Assembly (NCBI GenBank): GCA_946220865.1
Contig: CAMJYM010000012.1
Span: 1-53,891, forward strand
Reading direction: 5' to 3'
Length of the DNA: 53,891 bases
DNA from: an uncultured Clostridia bacterium
Lineage (GTDB): Bacteria > Bacillota > Clostridia > Saccharofermentanales > DTU023
Below are positions 1 to 7,974 of the stretch, one piece after another (the first letter of the stretch is position 1; each line of letters starts with the position of its first letter). The notes beneath the pieces are model-generated. The model was not told the origin of the DNA. It saw only the letters and a list, made by a program, of their open reading frames with translations, and ran no database searches. The position numbers were made by a program, and so were the translations under genes.

Positions 1-1
1 C

Positions 2-715
2 TGGGAAGACAACGATAACCAGGATGGGAAGAGACCTGAGAGCATCACCATCCGTTTGTTACAGAACGGCACGGAGATCGCTACAAAGGCCGTGACGGAA
101 GCAGACGGCTGGTCCTGGAGCTTCGAGAACCTGCCGAAGTATGAGGCAGGCACACTCATTACGTATACTATTACGGAAGATGCAGTGGCGGAGTATAGCA
201 CAAAGGTATCCGGACATAACGTGACAAACACTCACACACCGGATAAGACGAGCGTGCAGGTGACAAAAGCCTGGGCAGACGGCAACAACCAGGACGGCGT
301 GAGACCTGAAAGCGTAACGATTAAGCTTCTGGCGGATGGAAAAGATGCGGGCAAGACCCTGACGCTGACGGAGAGTAACAACTGGACGGATACCTTTAAA
401 GAACTGGATGAATACAAGGCCGGCCAGAAGATCGTTTATACGATCGAAGAACTCAATCTTGGTAACGGATACACCAGTTCCATCACAGGTGATGCTAAGA
501 CGGGCTTCATCGTAACGAATGTAAGAACCCCCAGTGTGCCAACGATTCAAATCCCATGCCCCCCGCAATGTGAAACCGGCTATGTCCCTTGTTCCACATT
601 GCCCCAAAAGGTTCATGCTCTGCCAAGAACAGGTGAAACCGAATCGGGCATGTGGCCTCTTATGTTGATGATGGCTGGGTTCATCCTGCTTATACTCAGA
701 AAGCAGCGCTTCTGA
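2..715 (+). CDS. C-terminal part of an LPXTG-anchored CnaB-repeat surface protein (5' end outside window)
   Basis: The reading frame is already open at base 2, so the N-terminus lies upstream of the window. Two CnaB-type beta-sandwich repeats are visible, the first incomplete. Each begins with the W-x-D-x-x-N-Q-D-G-x-R-P-E-S pattern and ends in VTN(T/V) followed by a TP linker; the second covers about bases 242-534. A short Pro/Cys-rich linker follows. The sortase signal LPRTGE is at 620-637, then a hydrophobic segment and the basic tail RKQRF. Sortase would cleave between T and G and attach the protein to peptidoglycan. CnaB repeats normally act as stalks of adhesins or pilins; the ligand-binding part is not in the window. 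The next gene is convergent, so this is the last gene of its transcription unit. The 235 bases to 950 hold only a weak 5-bp hairpin and no gene that I can support. Confidence 0.9.
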   Translation, partial: WEDNDNQDGKRPESITIRLLQNGTEIATKAVTEADGWSWSFENLPKYEAGTLITYTITEDAVAEYSTKVSGHNVTNTHTPDKTSVQVTKAWADGNNQDGVRPESVTIKLLADGKDAGKTLTLTESNNWTDTFKELDEYKAGQKIVYTIEELNLGNGYTSSITGDAKTGFIVTNVRTPSVPTIQIPCPPQCETGYVPCSTLPQKVHALPRTGETESGMWPLMLMMAGFILLILRKQRF

Positions 716-950
716 TGCAGATGTAGCTGTTTGAGAGCATTGGAAAATTCCATGCAGCAGATGTGGAAAGTCGACCAAGAACACCATAAAGCGTTTCTGC
801 TCATAAGCAGTTTTAAGCTTTTCTCTGTAATGACTTGGTGCGCCCCTGCTGCATGGTTATATTTTTTTGCCTTTGCTGCGAGATTGTGAGGATTTTTCTG
901 TCTGGCCTTTGCTTCGAGGGTTTACCTGGAAGTACCTTTAGGTTCCAACA

Positions 951-1193
951 TTACAGTAGCTCGCGCAGGACGAGATCGCTGACGCCGGGAGAAAAATGTT
1001 CGAGCCGCAGAATGCGGGGATCGTGGGCATAATTTTCTTCGATGAATTTTTGCAGGGAGTCGCCATGGTGATAGCCGTGGATCAGGCGAATGCGATAAAG
1101 TCCATAGACCTTTTTCAGAGCCGCTTCAATTTTAATCTGGGCTTGATAACGGTTGAGGCCGTGCAGGTCGATTTCTTTCATGGCGCTTGGCAT
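951..1193 (-). CDS. Stand-alone Smr-domain protein
   Basis: An 80-residue protein made almost entirely of an Smr (small MutS-related) domain. It shows EIDLHGLNRYQAQIKIEAAL near the N-terminus, matching the DLHG motif, and RLIHGYHHGDSL, matching the HGxG/HGkG loop. Smr domains bind or nick nucleic acids, typically branched DNA or RNA. I start it at the ATG at 1193, preceded by AAGG at good spacing, 8 bases after the stop of the upstream gene. A longer frame back to 1253 would overlap the upstream gene by about 50 bases and has no better ribosome site. It is the third gene of the minus-strand operon, so its role is probably tied to the two unknown proteins before it. The second glycine of the classical HGKG motif is replaced here (HGYHHG), so nuclease activity is uncertain. 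Confidence 0.75.
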   Translation of the reverse strand: MPSAMKEIDLHGLNRYQAQIKIEAALKKVYGLYRIRLIHGYHHGDSLQKFIEENYAHDPRILRLEHFSPGVSDLVLRELL

Positions 1194-1201
1194 AACGTGC
1201 C

Positions 1202-2860
1202 TTAAAAAACCGAAGGGCGATTGATTCGCCGCTCGAACTCTGACATATCCCATTGATTGCGGATGGCGATACCGAGGGGGAGATCGGGATAAATCCCGTA
1301 GCGCTGGAAAAAGGCTTCCAGGGGCATTTTGCTTTCCTGCAGGTATTTAATAATCGCAGCAAGAAAGTGCCGGGTGTTGGGCATGGAGAGTTCGGATATC
1401 AGGGCCAGATGAGGCCAGTCAAAACTTTGAGGCCCAAGTCTCAGGGTTTTAAACCATTGTTCCGCTTGCTCAGACTCCTGTGGGGAGAGGCTGCTGGTCT
1501 GTCTGCCAAGAATATGGCAGAGCTCCGCCAGGCCTTTTTGTACGGTGGAGCGAGGGTAGGCAAATTGCAGGGTTAGCCAGCCCTGCAGGTAGAGATAGTG
1601 GCTGGCCCGCATCATGATGATGGAGATGAGCCGATCAACCTCAGCGCCCCGTGTCAAAGTAGCAAGGGCAGGGAAGAGAACGGCGAGATCCCGATAGTTG
1701 AGGGAAAATGCAAATTCGCTCAGGGCGTGCTTGTCTGCGCAATGGTTAATCTGGGCAATGAGCCAGGTGCGGTGGGCCTGTTGCTGGGCCAGCTGCATTT
1801 CGCGCGGGAGAGGCAGCAACTGACGGCCAAAGGTGACGGCATCGGCTAAGCTTTCCAGGCTGGAGTTGCTGCGCGGCACAAAAAATGGTGGGCGCAGCGT
1901 TCCGCTCTTGATCGGGCGCATTTGAAGACCCGAAGGAGAAGCCACTGGCCTGTTTGGGCTGTCCTTTATACGTTCACTGCCGTGACCTGCACTGCTTTTG
2001 GCAGCGGTAGATGGAAGAGGCATTCCCTTGCTGATGCCTGAGTTTTCCGGGTGAGTGAAATGACTGTCGGGGACAGGTGCTGAGCCTGCTGTTTTCTGCG
2101 TATCATGCGTGTCATGCGTATCGTACACATCAGCAGCTCTTTTCAGTCCGGAGGATCTTTCCTCTTTTTTGCTTTCGTCCAAACGCCTGCCCGTGCCTAC
2201 GCTCAGGGCATCCTCAGGCCTCTGGGACTTTCCAGACCTCTCTATATCCCCTGGCTTTTGCAATTTATCAAGCCTCAGGGCGTCCCCAGGCCTCTGAAAT
2301 TCCGTTGGCCTTTGAACTTCTCCAGGCAGTTGAGGCTGCAGAGACTGCATCGGTCTCTGAATTTCCTCAGCCCTTTGAAATTCCGTTGGCCTTTGAGCTT
2401 CTCCATGCAGTTGAGGCTGCAGAGACTCCATTGGTCTTTGAACTTCTCCAGGCTTTTGGGGTTCCGCTGAACTTTGAGTTTCCCAAGTTTTCTGAACGTC
2501 TTCAGTTCGTTGAGACTTGTCGGCCTTGAGGGCAGCAGGTTTTAACTCAGCTTCCAGCCCGGTTTCCCCGTCCTGCTCCTCAGCAAACCAGGTAGTTTTG
2601 GGCTGTAGCCTGACCCGGCGAACGCCTGAAGGTGAAACATCGGCAAATGAACCCCCGGAAGACATAACACCTGAAGGCGAAACCCCGGAAGGCGAAACCC
2701 CGGAAGGCGAAACCCCGGAAGGCGAAACCCCGGAAGCGGCTTTTTCTTCGTGCGGCGCAGGCTTTTTACTTTCCTCAGCAAAAAGAGAACGGGCGAAGTC
2801 CCGCATGGGGTTGCGTTGAACAGCCGGAAAAGGATGGGGAAACTCAGGAGGCTGAGGCAT
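1202..2860 (-). CDS. Unknown protein with repeat-rich N-terminal half and helical C-terminal domain
   Basis: 552 residues; I do not recognise the family. Residues 1-320 look disordered and repetitive: SPSGV occurs four times in a row near residue 45, and residues 125-220 contain a roughly 25-residue unit repeated about twice and then decaying (QRPMESLQPQL, QRPTEFQR). Residues 325-552 look folded, rich in predicted helices and aromatic residues (LLPLPREMQLAQQQAH, YGIYPDLPLG, NQWDMSEFERR). No membrane segment, signal peptide or catalytic motif is evident. The ATG at 2860 has AAAGGAG nine bases upstream. That site overlaps the stop codon of the 518-residue membrane protein gene (6-base gap), so the two are surely co-transcribed and probably coupled. 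A scaffold or cytosolic partner of the membrane protein is a reasonable guess only. The matching DNA repeat (CGGAAGGCGAAACCC, four units near 2680-2740) is an example of the tandem expansions seen across the window. Confidence 0.6.
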   Translation of the reverse strand: MPQPPEFPHPFPAVQRNPMRDFARSLFAEESKKPAPHEEKAASGVSPSGVSPSGVSPSGVSPSGVMSSGGSFADVSPSGVRRVRLQPKTTWFAEEQDGETGLEAELKPAALKADKSQRTEDVQKTWETQSSAEPQKPGEVQRPMESLQPQLHGEAQRPTEFQRAEEIQRPMQSLQPQLPGEVQRPTEFQRPGDALRLDKLQKPGDIERSGKSQRPEDALSVGTGRRLDESKKEERSSGLKRAADVYDTHDTHDTQKTAGSAPVPDSHFTHPENSGISKGMPLPSTAAKSSAGHGSERIKDSPNRPVASPSGLQMRPIKSGTLRPPFFVPRSNSSLESLADAVTFGRQLLPLPREMQLAQQQAHRTWLIAQINHCADKHALSEFAFSLNYRDLAVLFPALATLTRGAEVDRLISIIMMRASHYLYLQGWLTLQFAYPRSTVQKGLAELCHILGRQTSSLSPQESEQAEQWFKTLRLGPQSFDWPHLALISELSMPNTRHFLAAIIKYLQESKMPLEAFFQRYGIYPDLPLGIAIRNQWDMSEFERRINRPSVF

Positions 2861-2866
2861 CGGCCT

Positions 2867-4423
2867 TTACTCCTTTTTGCCGGGGCGAAGCGCCACGGGG
2901 AGAGCATCGACCGCATCACGAATCGCGGAGGCTGTGAAGATAAGACGCTCCACAACTTCGGCAAGTCCCTGGTCAAAGCTTTTCAGGGTCTGATTAACAT
3001 AGCTTGCAGACTCCTGAGTGAAGTTCTTGCTGCTCAGGCGAAGCGTCTCGCTGATCTCCTTCAGCTCACTGATCAGATTGCTCAGCCGTTCATGGAGATC
3101 ATCATTCTGACGCCCCTGTTCATCCTGCATCTCGTGGATCAGCTGTAAAATTTCACTGCTGCCCTGGAGGTTCTGACTGAGTACGGTCGTCGAACTTTCC
3201 ATGGAAATGGCGAGCTGCTTGATCTTTTCGCTGAGACCATATTCTTCGCCCGCATAGGTTTTGCTCATGGCTTTGCTGCTTTCGCTGACCACACGGATAT
3301 TATCCGAGAGCTCCAGCATCTCGTTGGCCAGATCATTTTTGGCCTGACCCATCAGCAGCAGCGAGTCACGGATGTCTTTATTGAGGGCGATGTTTTCGTC
3401 GCGCGAGGTTTGAAGGACGTTAATGCTGCTCTGTACGAAAGATTGCGTGTCAGCCATCACGTGATTAAGACGATCCAGCTCCATCTTGAGGGGGTTAAGC
3501 TCGCGTGCCAGAGAGGCGGCGACAGAGGCGGAAAAGGTTCCAGCCAGGCTTTCCATTCCCTGCATCTGACGTTGATCCAGATGGGTCGCAAGGTCAGCGA
3601 GGACATTGGCAGATTGGCGGATGGGAGGTGAAATCTCATCTTTCATAATGCGGGAAACCGCTTTATAAATGCCGCTGCCAAAGTCGGCATCGGCCATTTT
3701 CTGAGCAATGCCCTGGAAGTCACGAAAACTCTCATTCACCCGCTGCTCATGCTCAGCCAGGCTTTCAACCAGTAAGGCGGCACCGCGGTTATCGTCGTAA
3801 ACCGGAAGCACTTCGCAGATCTGCGTGCGGAACCCCTGCTGAGCCTGGAGCAGTTCATGTCTCAGTTCAAAAGAGCCGTTGGCGAGAACAGCGGCAATAA
3901 TGCAGGCAAAGACGAGGGGAATCAACGCAAGGGCCGGCTGAAAGCCGAGAGCGCTGATGGTGATAAAAAGATAGAGAAAAAGTGCAGACAGCAAGCCCAG
4001 AGAAGCAATGGTGATGGAAGGACTATAGCTCAGGGCGGAGCGCGCTTCAGCGGAAATAAAATTCTCGCTCATGGAAAGTCCATCGAGCGGTGGCATCCAG
4101 CGCCCGCCATAACGCAGCACGCTGGCGCGTTTAAGAGCCTGCCATGCGCTGCTCAGGCGCTTTTGTCCCAGAGCTTCAATCGCTTCTGTGACAGCTGGAA
4201 GATGTTCCATACTGCAGTTTTCCATCTTTTCCAGATGGCTGCTGAGCTCTTCTGTGGCATCGGCGAGTGCCGCGCGCGCGGCAGAGATTTTACGCTGATA
4301 GATAAATCCGCAAATCACTAAGACCAGGGGCATGCCCATGGCAAAAAAGGCAATAATGACCTGAGATAAGCGGGCAGGTGAAATGGCGCTCTGAACGCTC
4401 AGAAAAAATGGAGCAGCAATCAT
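2867..4423 (-). CDS. Membrane protein with three helices and long coiled-coil tail (MotA/ZorA-like topology, unassigned)
   Basis: 518 residues. Hydrophobic segments lie at about 21-43, 136-158 and 162-184. An approximately 90-residue charged loop separates the first two, and a helical, Gln/Glu/Ser-rich region of about 310 residues (200-510) follows, predicted coiled coil. One helix, a cytosolic loop, a helical pair and then a long tail is the topology of MotA/ExbB-type proton channels and of ZorA in Zorya defence. The segment SPSITIASLGLLSALFLYLF faintly resembles their second helix. The family-defining TolQ/MotA residues are not clear, and no OmpA-like partner is encoded nearby, so I do not assign it to that family. 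A methyl-accepting-type signalling protein is less likely because no HAMP or hairpin-tip motif is visible. Start ATG at 4423 with GAGGAGGT seven bases upstream; first gene of the operon, divergent from pyrG. Confidence 0.6.
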   Translation of the reverse strand: MIAAPFFLSVQSAISPARLSQVIIAFFAMGMPLVLVICGFIYQRKISAARAALADATEELSSHLEKMENCSMEHLPAVTEAIEALGQKRLSSAWQALKRASVLRYGGRWMPPLDGLSMSENFISAEARSALSYSPSITIASLGLLSALFLYLFITISALGFQPALALIPLVFACIIAAVLANGSFELRHELLQAQQGFRTQICEVLPVYDDNRGAALLVESLAEHEQRVNESFRDFQGIAQKMADADFGSGIYKAVSRIMKDEISPPIRQSANVLADLATHLDQRQMQGMESLAGTFSASVAASLARELNPLKMELDRLNHVMADTQSFVQSSINVLQTSRDENIALNKDIRDSLLLMGQAKNDLANEMLELSDNIRVVSESSKAMSKTYAGEEYGLSEKIKQLAISMESSTTVLSQNLQGSSEILQLIHEMQDEQGRQNDDLHERLSNLISELKEISETLRLSSKNFTQESASYVNQTLKSFDQGLAEVVERLIFTASAIRDAVDALPVALRPGKKE

Positions 4424-4482
4424 GCGACTTACCTCCTCAAGACTCCTGTCAGATAAAGCACGTGGTGCGTGCAGTCCTTACT

Positions 4483-4491
4483 ATTATAACA
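4483..4491 (-). promoter_or_regulatory. Extended -10 promoter of the minus-strand three-gene operon
   Basis: On the minus strand the sequence reads TGTTATAAT, a TATAAT -10 box with the TG extension one base upstream. It lies about 60 bases before the ATG at 4423. No good -35 is visible, as expected for an extended -10 promoter. It sits within 25 bases of the divergent pyrG promoter, so the two may interfere or share control. Confidence 0.5.
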
Positions 4492-4513
4492 CTTTGATTC
4501 AGGCTCTTTTTCA

Positions 4514-4543
4514 TTGACAGAGGCGGGTAAGAATCGATAAAAT
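4514..4543 (+). promoter_or_regulatory. Promoter of pyrG
   Basis: TTGACA at 4514-4519 and TAAAAT at 4538-4543 are separated by 18 bases, giving a near-consensus sigma-A promoter. It is 70 bases before the pyrG start, leaving a short leader. Confidence 0.55.
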
Positions 4544-4613
4544 CATACTGATTTTGTGCGAGCTGGCGGGGTTGTGTCCGTCCATGACGCAAGAGGGAAG
4601 GAACGAACAAACA

Positions 4614-6254
4614 ATGTCAACCAAGTATATTTTTGTGACCGGCGGTGTTGTTTCCGGTCTGGGAAAAGGCATTACGGCTTCGGTTCTGGGCTGTCTTTTA
4701 CAGGCGCGCGGGCTAAGCGTTCGCAATCAGAAGTTTGATCCTTACATCAATGTGGATCCTGCTCTGATGAGCCCGATCCAGCACGGTGAAATTTTCGTGA
4801 CGGAAGATGGCGCCGAAACGGATCTGGATATCGGTCACTATGAGCGTTTTACCAATGTCGATCTTTCCGCGGAAAGTGATATTACCTCCGGCATGATCTA
4901 CCGTGACGTCATCCAGCGGGAACGTGAAGGCGGTTACAATGGGGCCACAGTTCAGGTCGTTCCTCATATTATTAATGAAATTAAAGAGCATATTTTTAAT
5001 ATCAGCCGTCAGAAGGATCCCGATGTGGTCATTTCGGAAATCGGAGGCACGGTCGGCGATATGGAGAGCCAGTCCTATCTGGAGGCGATCCGTCAGGTGA
5101 GCTATCAGGTTGGCCGCGAAAATTGCCTTTTTATCCACGTCTGCCTGCTGCCTTATCTGGTGAAATCCAAAGAAATCAAAACCAAGCCGACCCAGCACTC
5201 GGTACAGAAACTCCTCTCTTACGGCATTCAGCCGGATATCCTGGTCTGCCGCACCGAGGTGCCTATGGATCAGGGCATTCGCAAAAAACTGGCGCTCTAT
5301 TGCAACGTGCCGGTCGAGTGCGTGATTGAAAACGTCGATGTCGATACGGTTTATGAGCTGCCCACGTATTTTGAAAAACAGGGGCTGGCCAGCCAGGTCT
5401 GCAAACGCCTGGGACTGGCTCAGTTTGTCGAACCGGATTTGAGTTCCTGGGAAAACATTCTCGATAAAATCAGCAATTCCCACCGCGTGCTGACCTTTGC
5501 CATCTGCGGCAAATACACGGCTCTGCACGATGCCTATTATTCGGTTGTGGAAGCTCTGGAACACGCCTGTATCGATCGGGAGATTCAGATGGACATCAAT
5601 TGGGTGGATTCTGAAAAACTTGAAGATTCCAGCGATGAGGAATTCGACGAGGTTTTCAAAGACAACGATGCCATCCTGATTCCCGGAGGTTTCGGCCCCC
5701 GCGGCATGGAAGGCATGATTAAAATCGCCTCCTATGCCCGACGCAAAGAAATTCCCTTCCTCGGTATCGGACTCGGCATGGAGATGGCCGTAATCGAAAT
5801 CGCCCGAAATCTCGCGAATATCAAAGATGCGCACACCGATGAGTGCGAGCACTGCTGCAGCAATGTTTTCTACTACGCCTGCCTGAGCGCTGAGCAGCAA
5901 GCGCATATCGACCAGATTCCCTTCCCGGACCAGCCGATGCGTCGTGGGGCTTACCCCATGGTTATTGAGGAGGGGAGCCTGCTCCACCGTCTCTACGGGA
6001 CGACAGAAACCTCGGAGCGCCATCACCATCGGAGGGAATTTAATTTTGCCTATCAGGGTCCGCTGCTCGAGGCAGGCCTTCGCTTCAGTGGTGTTTCGCC
6101 CGACGGCAAATTCCTGGAAGCGGTGGAACTGCCCGGACATCCTTTCTATGCAGCCACGATCGCCCATCCGGAGTTTAAGTCCCGCCCGGCCAAGCCTCAC
6201 CCGCTTTTCCGTGGCCTCGTGGCAGCGGCTTTGAAGAGAAGAAACGAAAAATAA
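4614..6254 (+). CDS. pyrG: CTP synthase with the glutaminase nucleophile Cys replaced by Gly
   Basis: 546 residues, normal length for CTP synthase, which makes CTP from UTP, ATP and a nitrogen donor. The N-terminal synthetase domain (about 1-270) is well preserved: GLGKGI P-loop near residue 15, QHGEIFVTEDGAETDLD, EIGGTVGDMES, KTKPTQHSVQ. The C-terminal class I amidotransferase domain keeps the oxyanion-loop PGGFGPRGMEGM and the catalytic HPE (His518, Glu520). The nucleophile elbow, however, reads PFLGIGLGME where the family has LGICLGMQ. The codon for residue 386 is GGA (5769-5771), two base changes away from any Cys codon. The enzyme should therefore not hydrolyse glutamine and would depend on free ammonia; this is inferred from family mechanism. 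I start at the ATG at 4614 because MSTKYIFVTGG matches the family N-terminus and AGGGAAGGA precedes it; an upstream in-frame ATG at 4554 is unlikely. Confidence 0.95.
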   Translation: MSTKYIFVTGGVVSGLGKGITASVLGCLLQARGLSVRNQKFDPYINVDPALMSPIQHGEIFVTEDGAETDLDIGHYERFTNVDLSAESDITSGMIYRDVIQREREGGYNGATVQVVPHIINEIKEHIFNISRQKDPDVVISEIGGTVGDMESQSYLEAIRQVSYQVGRENCLFIHVCLLPYLVKSKEIKTKPTQHSVQKLLSYGIQPDILVCRTEVPMDQGIRKKLALYCNVPVECVIENVDVDTVYELPTYFEKQGLASQVCKRLGLAQFVEPDLSSWENILDKISNSHRVLTFAICGKYTALHDAYYSVVEALEHACIDREIQMDINWVDSEKLEDSSDEEFDEVFKDNDAILIPGGFGPRGMEGMIKIASYARRKEIPFLGIGLGMEMAVIEIARNLANIKDAHTDECEHCCSNVFYYACLSAEQQAHIDQIPFPDQPMRRGAYPMVIEEGSLLHRLYGTTETSERHHHRREFNFAYQGPLLEAGLRFSGVSPDGKFLEAVELPGHPFYAATIAHPEFKSRPAKPHPLFRGLVAAALKRRNEK

Positions 6255-6267
6255 TGTCAGAGGCCGC

Positions 6268-6305
6268 GGCCCGCGAGTTTTCTTCCTCACTTAGGCTCGC
6301 GGGCC
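6268..6305 (+). other. Inverted repeat between pyrG and guaB
   Basis: GGCCCGCGAG (6268-6277) and CTCGCGGGCC (6296-6305) form a perfect 10-bp GC-rich stem with an 18-base loop, starting 14 bases after the pyrG stop. No uninterrupted T-tract follows (TTGCCTTAT), so it is either a weak intrinsic terminator or a processing or stability element between two nucleotide biosynthesis genes. It ends about 16 bases before the guaB ribosome-binding site. Confidence 0.5.
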
Positions 6306-6335
6306 TTGCCTTATCCAGGGGAAAAGGAGCATCTC

Positions 6336-7838
6336 ATGTCTGTGGTTTTTGATCAACTGTCACGCACATTCAGTGAATTTTTATTGCTGCCCAATCTCAC
6401 TTCGGTCAACTGTACCCCCGACAGTGTTCAACTGGACAGCCCGATGGTTCGCTTTAAAAAAGGCGAAGAATCCCCCCTGCGCCTGAATATTCCCTTTTCT
6501 TCGGCGATCATGCAGGCGGTTTCAGATGACAGGATGGCCATAGCGCTGGCCCGCAATGGCGGCCTTTCCTTTATTTATGGTTCGCAGCCTGTGGAACGAC
6601 AGGCGGAGATGGTTCACCGGGTTAAATCTTATAAAGCCGGTTTTGTCCCTTCGGACAGCAATCTGACGCCCGACCATACGCTGGCGGATATTCTCGAACT
6701 TAAAGAGCGGACAGGCCACTCAACCGTCGCCATTACCGATGACGGCAGTCCTGATGGCAAGCTTCTCGGTCTGGTCACCTCGCGGGATTACCGTATTTCC
6801 CGTCTCTCTACCGATACAAAAATCCGTGATTTCATGACGCCCATGGATCAGATTATTTACGCCGAAGCCGGGGTGAGCCTGACCGAAGCGAACGACATCA
6901 TCTGGGAACATAAGCTCAATCAGCTTCCCGTGATCGACAAGGACGGCCATTTGCTGGCTCTGGTTTTCCGTAAAGACTATGACGACCACAAGGAGAATCC
7001 GCTGGAGCTGCTCGACTCCCATAAACGGCTGCTCTGCGGAGCCGGAATCAACACCCGTGATTATAAGGAACGGGTTCCTGCCCTCATTGCCGCCGGAGCA
7101 GATATACTCTGCATGGATTCCTCCGATGGCTTCTCCGAATGGCAGCGCGACTGTCTCACGTGGATCCACAACAATTATGGCTCTTCCGTCTATGTGGGAG
7201 CGGGCAATGTGGTTGATGCTGAAGGCTTTAACTATCTGGCCGAAGCGGGTGCCGACTTTATCAAAATCGGGATTGGCGGCGGCTCCATCTGCATTACCCG
7301 GGAGCAGAAGGGCATAGGCTGCGGTCAGGCCTCTGCCGTGATGGCTGTGGCTAAAGCGCGGGAAGCCTGGTTTGAAAAAACCGGAGAATACATCCCTATT
7401 TGTTCAGATGGGGGTATCGTCTATGACTATCACATGGCTCTCGCCCTGGCCATGGGTGCAGACTTCCTCATGTTTGGCCGCTATTTTGCCCGCTTTGATG
7501 AAGCCCCCGGTCGCCTGCTCTCTTTAAAGGGCAGTTATGTGAAAGAGTACTGGGGCGAAGGCTCCAACCGCGCCCGCAACTGGCAGCGCTATGATGCCGG
7601 TGGAAAAGGAGGGCGCATGGCCTTTGAGGAAGGCGTTGATTCGTATGTGCCCTATGCCGGTCCGCTCAAGGATAATGTGATGGCCTCACTGGCGAAAATC
7701 AAGGCGACTATGGTCTCCTGCGGTTCGCTTTCCATCCCGGAATTTCAGCGGAAGGCCCGCCTCGTCGTCGTTTCACCGACGAGCATCGTAGAAGGCGGCG
7801 CACACGATGTGATTCGCAAGGAAAATGAGCTGCGCTGA
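6336..7838 (+). CDS. guaB: IMP dehydrogenase (parabasalid-like subtype)
   Basis: 500 residues. It catalyses NAD-dependent oxidation of IMP to XMP, the committed step to GTP. Two CBS domains occupy about residues 110-215 inside the (beta/alpha)8 barrel. The catalytic loop is GGGSICITREQKGIGCGQ with the nucleophile at Cys319. The mobile flap is NRARNWQRYD with Arg418-Tyr419. SDGGIVYDYHMALALAMGAD and the C-terminal SIVEGGAHDVI complete the signature. The loop (GGGSIC rather than the usual bacterial GPGSIC) and the residue numbering match, from memory, IMPDH of the protist Tritrichomonas foetus (Cys319, Arg418, Tyr419) rather than the E. coli or Bacillus type. I use the ATG at 6336, preceded by AAAAGGAG, rather than an in-frame start 30 bases upstream. 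It follows pyrG, so CTP and GTP synthesis genes are adjacent. Confidence 0.95.
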   Translation: MSVVFDQLSRTFSEFLLLPNLTSVNCTPDSVQLDSPMVRFKKGEESPLRLNIPFSSAIMQAVSDDRMAIALARNGGLSFIYGSQPVERQAEMVHRVKSYKAGFVPSDSNLTPDHTLADILELKERTGHSTVAITDDGSPDGKLLGLVTSRDYRISRLSTDTKIRDFMTPMDQIIYAEAGVSLTEANDIIWEHKLNQLPVIDKDGHLLALVFRKDYDDHKENPLELLDSHKRLLCGAGINTRDYKERVPALIAAGADILCMDSSDGFSEWQRDCLTWIHNNYGSSVYVGAGNVVDAEGFNYLAEAGADFIKIGIGGGSICITREQKGIGCGQASAVMAVAKAREAWFEKTGEYIPICSDGGIVYDYHMALALAMGADFLMFGRYFARFDEAPGRLLSLKGSYVKEYWGEGSNRARNWQRYDAGGKGGRMAFEEGVDSYVPYAGPLKDNVMASLAKIKATMVSCGSLSIPEFQRKARLVVVSPTSIVEGGAHDVIRKENELR

Positions 7839-7898
7839 GAAAGCCGTCTGAAAAGCAGCCTTTGAGGCGAGGCAGAAAAGAACATGACATAAAGTCGC

Positions 7899-7926
7899 GT
7901 GACATAAGCGGCTGACATGGTATAGT
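7899..7926 (+). promoter_or_regulatory. Probable promoter of greA-lysS
   Basis: GTGACA (7899-7904) and TATAGT (7921-7926) with a 16-base spacer lie about 50 bases before the greA start and downstream of the guaB stop. Match to sigma-A consensus is good but not perfect. Confidence 0.4.
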
Positions 7927-7974
7927 CTTCTAAGAAAATGGACTAAAACCTTAGATTTAGAAAGAGGAATATGC

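Noticed and set aside
797..814. Terminator after the surface-protein gene
   Set aside because: CTGCT-CATA-AGCAG followed by TTTT is only a 5-bp A+T-containing stem; too weak to call.
951..4423. A canonical Zorya defence system
   Set aside because: The membrane protein has a ZorA-like topology, but there is no ZorB (OmpA-like) gene, no recognisable ZorC/D/E, and the channel-lining residues are not evident.
4713..6290. Long open frame (525 codons) on the minus strand opposite pyrG
   Set aside because: It is the antisense shadow of a strongly conserved gene, has no ribosome-binding site and shows no protein-family features. The same applies to long minus-strand frames opposite lysS, phoR, the mutase, dnaE, glgC and the glycosyltransferase gene.
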